A DNA stretch of 64,000 bases from Rehmannia glutinosa (taxonomy: Eukaryota > Streptophyta > Magnoliopsida > Lamiales > Orobanchaceae), in assembly GCA_016081115.2 (NCBI GenBank), contig CM071935.1, positions 22,610,653 through 22,674,652 of the forward strand. Direction: 5' to 3'. The notes below the pieces were generated by a model, which was not told the DNA's origin, did no database searches, and saw only the letters and a list, made by a program, of their open reading frames with translations. Each line of letters opens with the position of its first letter. Within the stretch, counting starts at the first letter, position 1. Made by a program: the position numbers and the translations under genes. This document shows, piece by piece, positions 10,839 through 21,185 of this stretch.

Positions 10839-12195
10839 TGTTAGATATTTTTCTAACCGCAAGTCTACGGTGTCAAGTTTTAATATAGAGAAGTAAGGTT
10901 GTCGAATCCACAGGGAATAATTATCGAATTATCGCTAAGTATTATAATATAGTAGTCTAACTTTATTTAGAAATTCAATATTTGATGGAGTTGATTATAC
11001 TAAAATACCAAAAATAAATCAAGAATATGAAAATATCAATGAGTTATCCAAATGATTAAATTAATTCTAGAGGTGTGATGAATCTAGTTATCCCTTATGT
11101 TATCAATATGATTTATCCATCATCAATTACCAATTTATAAGTCAAGATTTCTACAATAATCATTCACTCTCTCAAGTGCCAAATGATTTTAGATTCAATT
11201 GGAAAATCAATATCTCTATAAAAATCACCAATTAAAATCTCAATAAAAACTATGAATCTTGCTAAATGACTTCAAAGGATTCACAAATCTCTCAATTTTA
11301 TGAAATCCTAGGTTATGCTATTCCAAGGTCATGTATTAAATTACCTCTCTCAAGTGTCAAATCAAATACACCAAACAATCTAAATTATTGATCAAGTAAT
11401 TTAGAAGCAATAGATCCAAATAACACAAATAAATTGATAGATCTAGATTGACAAACCACAATATCAAAACATAAGTTCAAACATAGATTACATCATCCCT
11501 CTAGAATTATAGAGTTTAGCTCATGATTGAAGAAAATGAATCCATAGGAGTACAACAATACATCTCACAAGATATGAAGAAAGCAACAAAATAATAATAA
11601 GAGTTGGGGAATCTTCTCTATTTCTAGATGATAGAATCCTTCAATCGTCTTCTCCAAGCCTTTCCCAAGATGTTCCGAGCCTTCTCTATTGTCTTCTAGC
11701 TGTTTTGTTGGTTGTCCAAGGGTCCAAGATCCCTAATTTCACGCCCTAAGACTTGTATTTATACCCCCACAAAAGTCCAAGAAAAAGGAATAAGTTACAT
11801 TGTAATTTCCGCCCAGGGGCGCTGCGGCGCCCGTCTCAACTTTTCCGCCCGGCGTTGCGGCGCCAAAAATGGGGCGCCGCAGCGCCACTTCAAATTCCCG
11901 CACTACCATGTTTTTCACCCCCGCGCTGCAGCGCGAGGGTCTTGGCGCTGCAGCGCCACGCCGATTCAACCCCAAAATTGCGATTTTCCTCTTTTCCTTC
12001 TTCTTCAAATGCGATTTCTTCCTCCCAAATACGTTTTTCGCTGTTTTCATCAATTTTCGGCTACCAAAATCTTTATTAACTCATCAACGACACTTAATGA
12101 AATAAAATGGACTCTAGCGACTCTAAAACATCCAAAATTAATATAAAATCCTAGTCTAGAATACATTATTAAGTTGGTAAGATACCAACTTAACA
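10839..12195 (-). repeat. Athila-1 5' LTR (1357 bp)
   Basis: Minus strand TGTTAAG at 12195 to CTAACA at 10839. It contains TATAAATA (11763-11756) and a GC block with repeated GCGCTGCAGCGC-type palindromes (about 11815-11960). Outside that block it is near-identical to 546-1946, which points to a recent insertion. Confidence 0.93.
11756..11763 (-). promoter_or_regulatory. TATA box of Athila-1 5' LTR
   Basis: TATAAATA on the minus strand, matching the other three Athila LTRs. Being in the 5' LTR, it would drive the genomic RNA. Confidence 0.72.
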
Positions 12196-13385
12196 AGTGC
12201 ATTTTTAAATGGACTGTTAGAAGAAGAAGTCTATGTTGAGCAACCTCCAGGATTTGAGCAGAAGACTCTTGGAGATAAGGTGTACAAGCTTAAGAAAGCT
12301 CTATATGGATTGAAACAGGTACCAAGAGCATGGTATGGTACATTATCTCAATTTCTGACAGATAATGGATTCACCAAAGGCAAAGTAGACAGAACACTCT
12401 TCAGAATTCAAGATGGAGAGAGTATACTGCTTGTTCAAATATATGTGGATGACATCATTTTTGGATCCACAAACAAAGAGCTGTGTGATAAGTTCTCAAA
12501 CCTCATGCAAGGCAAATTTGAGATGAGCATGATGGGAGAGCTGACATTCTTTCTAGGACTTCAAGTTAAACAGCTGAAGGATGTAACCTTCATAAGTCAA
12601 ACAAAGTACACCAGAGATTTAATGAAGAAATTTGGTATGGAAGAGAAGTCTTCGTGAAAATACCAATGAATACATCATCAAGATGGATATGGATGCGATG
12701 GCAAGCCTGTGGATCAAACAAGATACGAGATCACTTATTGGATCACCGCTGCTCTATCTCACAGCAAGTAGGCGGACATCACCTTTGCAAAGAGGTGTAT
12801 GTGCAAGATTTCAATCGCACCAAAAGAAAGTCACACGATCATGACTAAGAGAATCCTAAGATATTTGAAGGGATGCCGGGAAGTTGGCTTATGGTATCCA
12901 AAGGAAGGTGGATTCAAGCTTATTGGTTACTCAGACTCTAACTATGTTGGATGTAGAGTTGACAGGAAAAGTACTTCAGGTACATGTCAAATGCTTGGAA
13001 ACAGATTGGTTTCCTGGTTTAGCAAGAAGCAAAATTCAATAACCACATTCACAAATTGAAGCCGAGTACATAGCAGGGCATTGTTGCAGCCCAAGTCTTA
13101 TGGATGAGACAACAACTGAGAGATTATGATGTTGAAGAAAAAGAAATTCCAATTATGTGTGATAACACAAGTGTTATTGCAATCACTCAGAATCCAGTGT
13201 TGCACTCAAGAACAAAACACATTGATGTCAGATATCATTTCATAAGAGATCATGTGGAAAAGAAAGACATCACCTTGGAATATATCTCAACTGATAAGCA
13301 GTTAGCTGACATATTCACAAAGCCATTATGTGAATCAAGATTTGAACAACTCAAGCATGAGCTAGGGTTGATTAAGCTGAGTTAA
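12196..13385 (+). pseudogene. pol: Sirevirus-1 reverse transcriptase (C-terminal half) and RNase H
   Basis: The frame resumes in mid-RT at SAFLNGLLEEEVYVEQPPGFE, just right of Athila-1. The catalytic box is IYVDDIIFGS (about 12438-12467), followed by MMGELTFFLGLQVKQ. Frame breaks occur at 12655 (stop) and through 12655-12845. RNase H resumes at 12843 with YLKGCREVGLWYPK, YSDSNYVGCRVDRKSTSGTCQ and LGNRLVSWFSKKQN, breaks again near 13058, and ends with CDNTSVIAITQNPVLHSRTKHID, DKQLADIFTKPL and HELGLIKLS at 13385. The last words are highly typical of Sireviruses. Both active-site regions are recognisable but the chain is broken at least three times. Confidence 0.9.
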
Positions 13386-13626
13386 CACTCAGAAGACTCA
13401 AGAAGAAGAGATGAAACAAAAAGAGATGATAATGGAGCTAAGTTCGTAAATCAGCTAAGTGAATCAGCCGTATCGAAAAACCAGCTGCATCGAGTTAGCT
13501 GACAGCTGAGTACCTACGTGTATAGAGAGAAGAAGAGTTGAATCAGCTAGGGAGTAAGCTGAATTATTTATGAGCTAAGTGACAAACACGCAGTCGTGTT
13601 TTAATGAGCGGGAATGTTTTTAAGGA

Positions 13627-13648
13627 TGACGTCAGCGTCATAATGACG
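13627..13648 (+). promoter_or_regulatory. as-1-like TGACG cluster upstream of Sirevirus-1 third ORF
   Basis: TGACGTCA at 13627-13634 is followed by GCGTCA (13635-13640) and TGACG (13644-13648): three TGACG cores in 22 bp. TGACG pairs are known bZIP/TGA-factor sites. The cluster lies about 160 bp upstream of a TATA box and within the pol-ORF3 gap. Confidence 0.5.
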
Positions 13649-13800
13649 GGTACAGTCAAAAGCTGCACAGCGAAGCATATGATTGGATATAAATGCTGCC
13701 ACATTAAATACGAGCAATTAAATGCTAATCGGCGTGCTAAATCTGAGCCGTTGATCTCGATCAAATTTCAAAAACCGTATGCACGTCCTTTCATAACCCA

Positions 13801-13808
13801 TATATATA
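13801..13808 (+). promoter_or_regulatory. TATA box and CT-rich leader before Sirevirus-1 third ORF
   Basis: CCATATATATACCC is followed by a CT-rich stretch (TTTCTCTCTCAC, ATCTCTCTC) and the ATG at 13945. Spacing to a plausible start site (about 13835) is normal for a plant promoter. Together with the TGACG cluster it looks like an internal promoter for the third ORF. The rest of 13386-13944 holds no ORF. Confidence 0.5.
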
Positions 13809-13944
13809 CCCTTTCGTCTGTTTCTCTCTCACTTTACACAAACTGTTCATCTCTCTCAAAAGCAAAGAAAGCAACTTTTCTCTTGAAACCCTATAGATCT
13901 CCAGAGTAATTTTCTAAAAGTTTCGTTCGGTAAAACTTCAAGTA

Positions 13945-15319
13945 ATGACATCCACTTATGATTTTGTTAAGTTGGGAAAGCAAATCCACACTGGCTCTAC
14001 TGTGGATTTTGAAGGTATGATCAAACAGGGGTTGGATGAAACCCTTGTGAAGAAGATAGCTGAGAAAGTTGAGAAATCTGGGCTGAAACCCTTTCTCACT
14101 ATAGAGTTTCAGATGACTTATGTTGAAGAAGTCGCTCAGTTCTACGTGAATGCTGAAGTTCACGACGAGGGCATCAAGTCCTCTGTTCACGGAAAAGAGT
14201 TTACGATCACTGCTGAGGATCTAGCGGAGCATTGTTTGCTTTCGTCGGAAGGAAAGCCGGAGATAATGGAGGCTGATGTAAACTTGGCTGCTGCATGGAA
14301 GGAAGTGGCCAAACCTGACTATACTGCGAAGGTGGTTTACACAGCTGATAAGAAGCTGCTGAAAGAAGATTACAACAAGTTGTTGTATATTGTTGCCAAG
14401 TTCGTAGACATCAAATTTGGAAGCTTTAATCAACTATCCAAAACTAAGCTGATAGTGATGGCTGCGATCATGCATGAGAAGAAGGTAAATTGGGCTGAGT
14501 TTGTATACAACAGACTCTGCCAAAATGTTGGAAATAAGTCTTTCAAGGAAGATGGATCGTTCGGAGGATCCTTGGGGTATGGACTTGTGATTGGCCGGTT
14601 GATGGAGGTGAAGGGTGTTCCACTCCGACATGGAAAGGCATTCCATGTCAATAAGAAGATGTTCCGATCGAATCTTTCCGGAGCTCAGAAGAGAGCTTAC
14701 GCGAAGAGAGCGGATACAAGTGAGGGGGAATCAGCTGACCCTGTAGATACAGCTGTCTCCTCCCCTCCCAAGAAGAAAGTTGCCCCGCGGTGGAAAGAAA
14801 GATCTTGCCCCCCCAGCGAAGAAGAACAAAAGATGCACTCCGCCCCTGCAGCCGTGTCTCGTCCCCGCAGCTTGTGCAAAGAAAGAAGGAATCCTTAGTA
14901 CCTTCTCCCGGATCAAGAAGAAGAGAGGACGCCAAGACAAGAAAGACAGTTGCCTCTAAGACAACTGCGAAGGCCTTTACCTTCGAGGAACCGAAGGAAG
15001 TGGAACCAGATGTTCCTCTGGTGAAAACCAAAAGAAGAAGAAGACTCATCAAGCGTTCAGAGCTTGAGAAAACAACTGAGTCTGCCACTCAGCTGGAACA
15101 GATCGATGAAACAGCTGGAGAAGTAGAGTCTCCAGAGAGTATTGATGCAACTGCCAAGTCTGCCGAGGCCGATCAGCAAAGGCAAGTCGAAGACCCAGCT
15201 GTGGACTGAGACAGCTGAATCTCCTGTCGACAGGACTGTATCTCCGCCTGCGATAGACGCTGCTGAGGGTGAAGAGCAGCAAGCTCTACAACCCTCCATT
15301 CCTGAGAAAGGAGTTCAGC

Positions 15320-15355
<36 letters not shown>

Positions 15356-18300
15356 TGATCATGTTATCTCCACCATATCCAGACATTCAAAATCGTCTGC
15401 AAGAATGGAAGAAGTGGAAGCTGAGTCGATCGAGGGAACAGTTCCAAAGACATGAGTTTATTGAAGAAGAAGAAGAACTAATGGACTTCCTCGGTTTAAC
15501 CATAGTGGTCCAGGCATTGGATGAAGATAACTGCATAGATATTTTGAATATCTTCAAAGAAAAGGAGAAGGAGCGATTGGCAGAGAAAGCTGAAGCCCGA
15601 GAGAAGGCCAATATTTGTCCCTTCACTGGAACCACTGATCACACTCATCCCCACCTCGATGTTCTCTCAGGAAGTGATGAGGATATGTACCCTGTTGCTG
15701 CTACAGAAGAGTTGGAAATGCAGCAAGCCATGCGGGAATCCAGAGTAATGCATGAGCAACAGCTGATGGAAGGACCTGGAGAGTCTTCCAAATCACAGCT
15801 GGAAATTGACCCTATGGGAGTGGTGCAGCAAATTGCAACTGTTGTTGTTGCGACAACTTCCCCAGCTCATTCTGATGACGGATCTAAGGGCATTGGCGAT
15901 GAACCTAGGAATTCGGGGACCCAAGTTGAGCCAACCCCTATTGAAGGTGTCTTACCACCTGTCCCAACGGCTGAACACTCAAAGGAAACAGCCGGGAGTT
16001 TGGAGAAGAGTGACCCCATTCCAAGTCACTCAGGTGGTGTGCCCGGTGAGGGGAAACTCCCTCCACCTGCAGCTAGGTCGGAGGTTGCTGCAGATGACTC
16101 CACAACGAATCTAGGAGGCGAAGTGGAGAAGAAAAAAGAAAAAGAAACACAACAAGTTGTTACTGACAACGCTCAGACAGTTAAATTTGTCTCAGCTGAA
16201 GTGCCAATTGCTCTGCAGGTTGAGGACGCTGTTGATGCAGTCGAGGCACAGGATGGATCTGCCCTGGGAGTTAACACTCTAGGCAATGAAAGTGCAATCC
16301 ACAGAGTTGAGACTCCTGTGGATGCCACCGTCGAAGACCCCAAGATAGCTGAGTCTGTCGAAGGGAATGTCCAAGGCCTTGCTGCAGTTGAGACTGTAGG
16401 AGGTACTGAAGGCCAACGGGAGGTTGAGACTTCCCGAGGTAAAGAAGCAGAAGCATAGAACATCCCTCCAGTTATCATCGATGCATCTGAGAAGGAGATA
16501 AGTGCCCTTCATGATTCCCAAGACAACCCTGATGTAACATTTCTGGGATCTGAAGGTGAAGATGAGGCTGAGTCATCCCCCGTTGCAAGTCCAAATGACT
16601 CAGCTGAGGATGTTCTTCCCAGCACGAGTAAGCCAAAATTCAAGGATGCTCGTCAAAAGTTCAATTTTGATGATGAGCCACCCCTACAAGTCTCATCATC
16701 GTCCGATGACGCTACTGATACGGCCGAGGACGGATAACTCATATGGAAAAAAACCACCGAGACCGACGGCGCTGAGACAGTTGAGGCTCGGCCTACCGGG
16801 TCCATACCACAAAGACCCCGGTGAATCACGATCAATCGCGCAGCTCCCAAAGCTGCAGCAGAATCGACTCAACCGGGCACATCACGGCCGCAAGTCACAG
16901 TTGAACAGATTCCCTATGTCCGTGATGATGTGTTTGAACAAACTTTCCCTTTCTCACTAGAGCTGTCTGATCTTGATGAAGAGTCAGCTAGAAATCAACA
17001 ACGTTTCCATAGACCTGATCCAGTCATTCCAACAGATACCATCGTTCCTGCAAACTTTGACTTTGACGCTGCTTGGCCGCCAGCTGAGACGGAGGTAACA
17101 GCTAAGGTTCGAGAAGTTTTCAAGACTATATTTGCGGAGATAGAGAAGATGGAAAGGCACCAGACCTCATTAGACATCCGGCTGGATAACCGAGATGCTA
17201 ATCTTACTGCCGATCTGCGTGGAATCATAGTCAGGATCTGGGAATGGTGGCAACAACAGCAGACAATGCGCGTTGAACAAGTTCGATATTTCAAAGCATT
17301 GTACAATAAGATGCTAATCTGGAGCGCTGACAATGCTGACATGAAGAAGATGATGCAAGAAAACATTGATAGAATGCATACCTCTCATACCACAGAAATG
17401 GAGCTACTGCGCGAATTTCATCGAAAAGAACTTCTGCGCGTAGAGGAGATCATGAATGAAAAATTCAGCATTCTTATGGCTGAAATGAAGTTGGTGATAG
17501 CTGAATCCAACGCCACTCGCAGTAATTTCGAGAAGCATACTCCGCAGTGAGAATCCAGCGTAACTCGGCTATCGATCGCCTAGATTTCATGCTTGCTGGC
17601 ATGTTTCCAGGGGTTCCTCTCTCCTTTGATGATGCCAAAAAGGGGAAAGAGGAATACCTAAAGACGTTGGAAGGGTCCGTAGCTGAGAAGAAGGACGCAG
17701 CTGTGATGGAGAAGGCAGCTGAAAAGCAGAAAAAAGAAAAGGGAAAATCAGTTTAGGGGGAAGGTTCGAAGGATATGACTTAAATGGTTGCTAGAACCCC
17801 TCAACAAGGACTTGTCACAGCTGACATAATCAGCAAACTTCCAGTGACTCTGCCGCTCCAATACTCTGTTGTGCCCATGTCTGAAAAGAGGAAGATAGTT
17901 GAAGCAGAGATGACGGAGATTGAAAGAAAAATGGATGCACGTGCGATGGACATACTGAAACAATATGGAGGCATTCCGGTAGGAAGAGACACTGATGCCA
18001 TTTCAGACGTCGGAACCGAGCCAAGATCTGTTGATGAATTCAAGATGCTCGCATCCGAGGGATACTTCGAGAACATGACCATGGCCCAAGCCTGGGACTT
18101 GTATTGGGAAAAAGGCCTCAAGCTGTGCGAAGAAGGCGATAGGCGCGAGACTCAGAAGTCACTCTGCATTGGTCATTCTCTTTGGAAAGAAGAAGGCCCC
18201 AAGACAATACACACCCGAGAGGAAGAAGTAGAAGCGGTGGAGGAAGAGGTTTCAAACCTAGACCTCTACCCAAAAACATTGAATATATAGATCCGGGGAA

Positions 18301-18563
18301 GAAATGAGGGATCTATTGGGCTGGTTTGTGAAGTAGCCAACCCTTTGCAAGTGGCCAAGAACAATGCTGAGTATGTAAAGAGAATCGAAGAAGAAAATAA
18401 AAGACAAACTCAGCTGTGGGAAGAGAGACAAGAAAGAAAAAGAAGAGATGAAGCTGCCAGAAAAGCCTATGAGAAAAAGAAAGCAGCTAAAGAAGAGAAG
18501 AGGAGAAAAAGGTCAGAAGACGACAGAGCTGATGAAGAAAGAAGGAGGCAACGAAGGAGATAA
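13945..18563 (+). pseudogene. Sirevirus-1 third ORF (between pol and 3' LTR), about 1,500 codons, broken
   Basis: The N-terminal block (13945-14700; MTSTYDFVKLGKQ, VHGKEFTITAEDLAEHCL, VNWAEFVYNRLCQNVG, GRLMEVKGVPLRHGKAF) resembles the putative plant transposon protein domain found in env-position ORFs of plant retroelements. After it come a low-complexity Lys/Pro/Ser region with basic patches (KKKVAPRWK, KRRRRLIKR), an 11-residue Asp run encoded by GAT repeats (15321-15354), Glu-rich and Val/Glu/Pro-rich stretches, and helical coiled-coil-like segments (17100-17540; 18345-18563, ending RRRQRRR). No signal peptide or membrane helix is visible. Frame changes or stops lie near 14870, 15207, 16458, 16736, 17550, 17756 and 18290. 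It starts at the first ATG after the TATA/leader. Function unknown; a gag-like or nucleic-acid-binding role is as possible as an envelope role. Confidence 0.65.
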
Positions 18564-18841
18564 AGTGTTGATGTCCACCCCTTCATATAATTTACTTTCG
18601 TAAATACATAAGTATGTAAGTCTTCTGTACATTTAATAAGAAATCTGCAATTTCTCTATTTTGTTTTTTGCGTAGACATAGATGTTTGCTCTGATACACT
18701 TTGTAAACAGCTGTGTAAATGACAAGAATGTTATGATCAATAAAAAGATTGATTCTACGCATACATTCTCTGTTACTGCACTACTTGTATGTATCTTTGA
18801 TGCTTACATTCTTGCATGTATGTTTTAAGTTTTGGCATCAT

Positions 18842-18856
18842 CAAAAAGGGGAAAAT
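18842..18856 (+). other. Sirevirus-1 polypurine tract
   Basis: CAAAAAGGGGAAAAT directly precedes the LTR start TGTTGGG. The 18564-18841 stretch between the ORF and this tract is 3' UTR with no gene. Confidence 0.8.
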
Positions 18857-20418
18857 TGTTGGGAAATTTATTGTTTAGATTTTGATGAATGTCATGTAAA
18901 ACTTAGACTAGGAAGTTGGCACCCCATTTTCTTTGTATTTTTTGCATTGTAATAGATAGGGCTATACGAGCTGAGTCAAGTCAGTTATGCCTGGATATGC
19001 AAGAAGTCAACTGAAGGCTAAAATGAAGACTCCGCTGTGAAGCAGCTGAGTATGGCAAGGAGGAGAAGTCAAGAACTCGACTGAAGGAGTATCAGCTGGC
19101 TACAGCTGTGAGAAGTGTCAGTCAAGTCAACTCTAGACAGCCAAGTACAGTTGAAGTGACAGATGAGTCTTCCATTGATTAGGAGCTGACTCGAAGCCAC
19201 CTGGGAAGTTAAGGAACTGCAGTCAAGTCAAGACAACTGAAAAGAGTCCGTTGCACAGAAGTCAAGAAAGTTACTTAAATAAGTAATACTTCCATGTTGC
19301 AATATTCTAAAGTGCTCAGTCCCAGAAGCGTGCAAAAGGAATAAACCAATGGGAAGCACTGCACCTATGTCAGGCTCTGAAAAGCTGAAGGTTCATTTAA
19401 TACGAGGAAATGTCAACATCAAGGACTGCAACAAGACAAGCCAACGAACACTAGTGTCTTTTGAAAATCAGCCTCTCTTCAACGGGCAGATTATTGAAAG
19501 AGCACTATAGAAGGCTGAGGAATTAATTTGAGAAGAGATGACCTTGTATACCTGAACTACGAACATTCAAGCTAACATTCGAGATGTAACCAAGAAAAAT
19601 ATTCTCAAGTTATTCAAGCAAATCCTCAAGCCTAAATTTCGAAGGAAATCAATCCAACACCAAGCTGTGAAGAAAAGACAACTTCAAACTGTTGAAGAGG
19701 AAACTTTTGAAGAATCAAAAGGGGTCTACATTCTAAGGAGGATTGTAGAAAAGTTCAAGGTCGAACCAGTCTCAAGTTATTAGAGGGCTTCATGATCAAA
19801 TCCAAGAAGCTTGAGCAAGTGAGCTGAAGTAGCAAGGCAGCCGCCCTGTGAAGAAGCTGAGTCGGACGAGAAGCCAGCTGTGTGACCAAGGCATCTCCAG
19901 ACTGAGTCCCAAAGGATCAAGTCAGCTGTGTGATCAAGACTTGTATTTGGACTGTTAACCACTTTGTACTCTGATCAATACTTAGTGGATTCCTCCAGGA
20001 GTTGAAGAAGAGAGGAGTAGAAGAATTACCCCATCTTCGAACCTCTATAAAATTTATTGTGTCATTTACATTTCAGCATTTCATTTCTGCATATTACACT
20101 ATATCTGCTGATAATTTGCATTCCAACTGATAATTAACAAAGTGCTAAAATCAAGTGTTAAAACAAACTTAAACCAAATTCAAGGGTATCAAGTCTTCCG
20201 CTGAAAATCTTATCACAGCCAAGTTAAGTATAAAACTAAACAGCTGAGTTATTCTATCAACAGCTCTATCGAGTCTGTTGAGTGGCTAACTCTGCTGGTT
20301 AACTAACTTAGATGTCCATCAAGGACTTAGCTGTGAAATTAACTCAGAATAATTTTAAAAAGGACTAAATTTTAAAAAGTTGGTAAGGTTTATTCAACCC
20401 CCCCTTCTAAACCTTACA
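18857..20418 (+). repeat. Sirevirus-1 3' LTR (about 1.56 kb)
   Basis: Begins TGTTGGGAAATTTATTG after the polypurine tract and ends near AACCTTACA at 20418 (the end could be 20424, CTCACA). The pyrimidine run ATTCAACCCCCC just before the end is common in this lineage. The palindrome-like word CAGCTG/AGCTGAG recurs about a dozen times. Helitron coding sequence follows within about 20 bp. The partner LTR is off-window, so the target duplication cannot be checked. Confidence 0.75.
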
Positions 20419-20560
20419 CTCACACCCCTAGGAACCTACAAGAATAAGAATCTGAATCCCGAGGATCGACCAGATATTGTTTGGAGAATCTTCAAAGTTA
20501 AGCTAGATGTTTTAATCAAAGATCTTCGGCAAAATGAAATATTTGGAAAAGTAGCAGCAG

Positions 20561-20595
20561 GTTATGAGTTATTATTTTCATATTATTATTATATA

Positions 20596-20627
<32 letters not shown>

Positions 20628-20693
20628 TCATTATAGTTTAAATGTTATTAATCATTGTATAATCTTTTAATTTCCTGATTTTATTCATTGCAG
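20561..20693 (+). other. Helitron intron (133 bp)
   Basis: GTTATGAG...TTCATTGCAG, very AT-rich with ATT repeats. Removing it joins GTAGCAGCAG to TTGTATAC and gives VAAVVYTIEFQKRG, the expected protein text. Confidence 0.8.
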
Positions 20694-21142
20694 TTGTATA
20701 CACGATAGAATTTCAGAAACGTGGATTGCCTCATGCTCATATAACTATTTCTGGCTAAGAAAGATAAGTTTCCAACCGCAGCTGAAATAGATAGAATTAT
20801 ATCAGCCGAAATACCAGACGAGGCATCTGATCCATGTTATTATACGGCAGTGAGAGACTTTATGATTCATGGTCCATGTGGTGATGTAAGAAAAAACTCA
20901 CCCTGCATGTTTGAAGGTCGTTGTACAAAGCATTTTCCGAAAAAATTTGTTGATGCTACTCTATTGATGAAGAAGGTTATCCGTTATAAGCGTCAAGATA
21001 ATGGGAGAATAGTTGAGAAGAATGGTGTACCTCTTGACAACAGATATGTTGTTCCCCATAAACGCCGATTGCTACTCAAGTACGGTGCTCACATTAATGT
21101 GGAGTGGTGCAATCAATCAAGATCAATTAAGTATTTGTTTAA

Positions 21143-21147
21143 ATATG
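21143..21147 (+). repeat. Left target-site duplication of Cassandra (ATATG)
   Basis: ATATG immediately before TGTTGGACC at 21148; the partner is 34055-34059. Confidence 0.88.
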
Positions 21148-21185
21148 TGTTGGACCTCTAGCGCTACTCGGATTGACGACTGTCT

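Larger units (their letters stand above)
546..12195 (-). mobile_element. Athila-1: full-length Athila-lineage Ty3/gypsy retrotransposon
   Basis: Reading the minus strand from 12195 down: 5' LTR (12195-10839), tRNA-Asp primer site, gag-protease (10705-8603), RT-RNase H (8597-6643), integrase (6677-5379), spacer, third ORF (4386-3152), long 3' UTR, polypurine tract, 3' LTR (1946-546). Both LTRs run TGTTAAG...CTAACA. Gag words such as LRLFPFSLRDKARQWL, the tRNA-Asp primer site and the extra ORF behind pol identify the Athila lineage. It inserted in antisense into Sirevirus-1 RT; AGTGC at 12196-12200 would be one copy of the 5-bp target duplication, and the other copy is lost because the left side is rearranged. 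Several frameshifts and stops make it non-autonomous now. Confidence 0.93.
1..20418 (+). mobile_element. Sirevirus-1: Ty1/copia retrotransposon (5' part off window), split by Athila-1
   Basis: The plus strand carries, in copia order, the end of integrase (1-322), the second half of reverse transcriptase and RNase H (12196-13385), a long third ORF (13945-18563), a polypurine tract (18842-18856) and one LTR (18857-20418). The copia order INT-RT-RH, the RNase H text LGNRLVSWFSKKQ, the extra ORF between pol and the LTR and the junction AAAAAGGGGAAAAT/TGTTGGG are typical of the Sirevirus (Maximus/SIRE) lineage. The 5' LTR, gag and protease lie left of the window. Athila-1 interrupts it, and the linker plus the first part of RT are missing between the pieces. 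That both halves belong to one element is inferred from order, strand and family. Its right LTR end abuts Helitron coding sequence, so it inserted into the Helitron gene. Confidence 0.82.
20425..21147 (+). pseudogene. Helitron RepHel protein, Helitron_like_N region (middle part)
   Basis: Text matching plant Helitron proteins: NPEDRPDIVWRIFKVKLDVL and IKDLRQNEIFGKVAA, then after an intron VVYTIEFQKRGLPHAH, then FPTAAEIDRIISAEIPDE, VRDFMIHGPCGD, CTKHFPKKF and LFKYV. The GLPHAH motif is the metal-binding HxH of the HUH Rep nuclease. A small indel after HAHI (about 20745-20756) shifts the frame. The catalytic tyrosines would lie in the text continuing at 34060. The left border is the Sirevirus-1 LTR; the right border is the Cassandra target duplication ATATG. 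The frame continues without loss at 34060 (K-Y-V | N-K-G). Confidence 0.88.

Noticed and set aside
14221..16521. Minus-strand frames opposite the Sirevirus third ORF
   Set aside because: Shadows of the plus-strand coding text.
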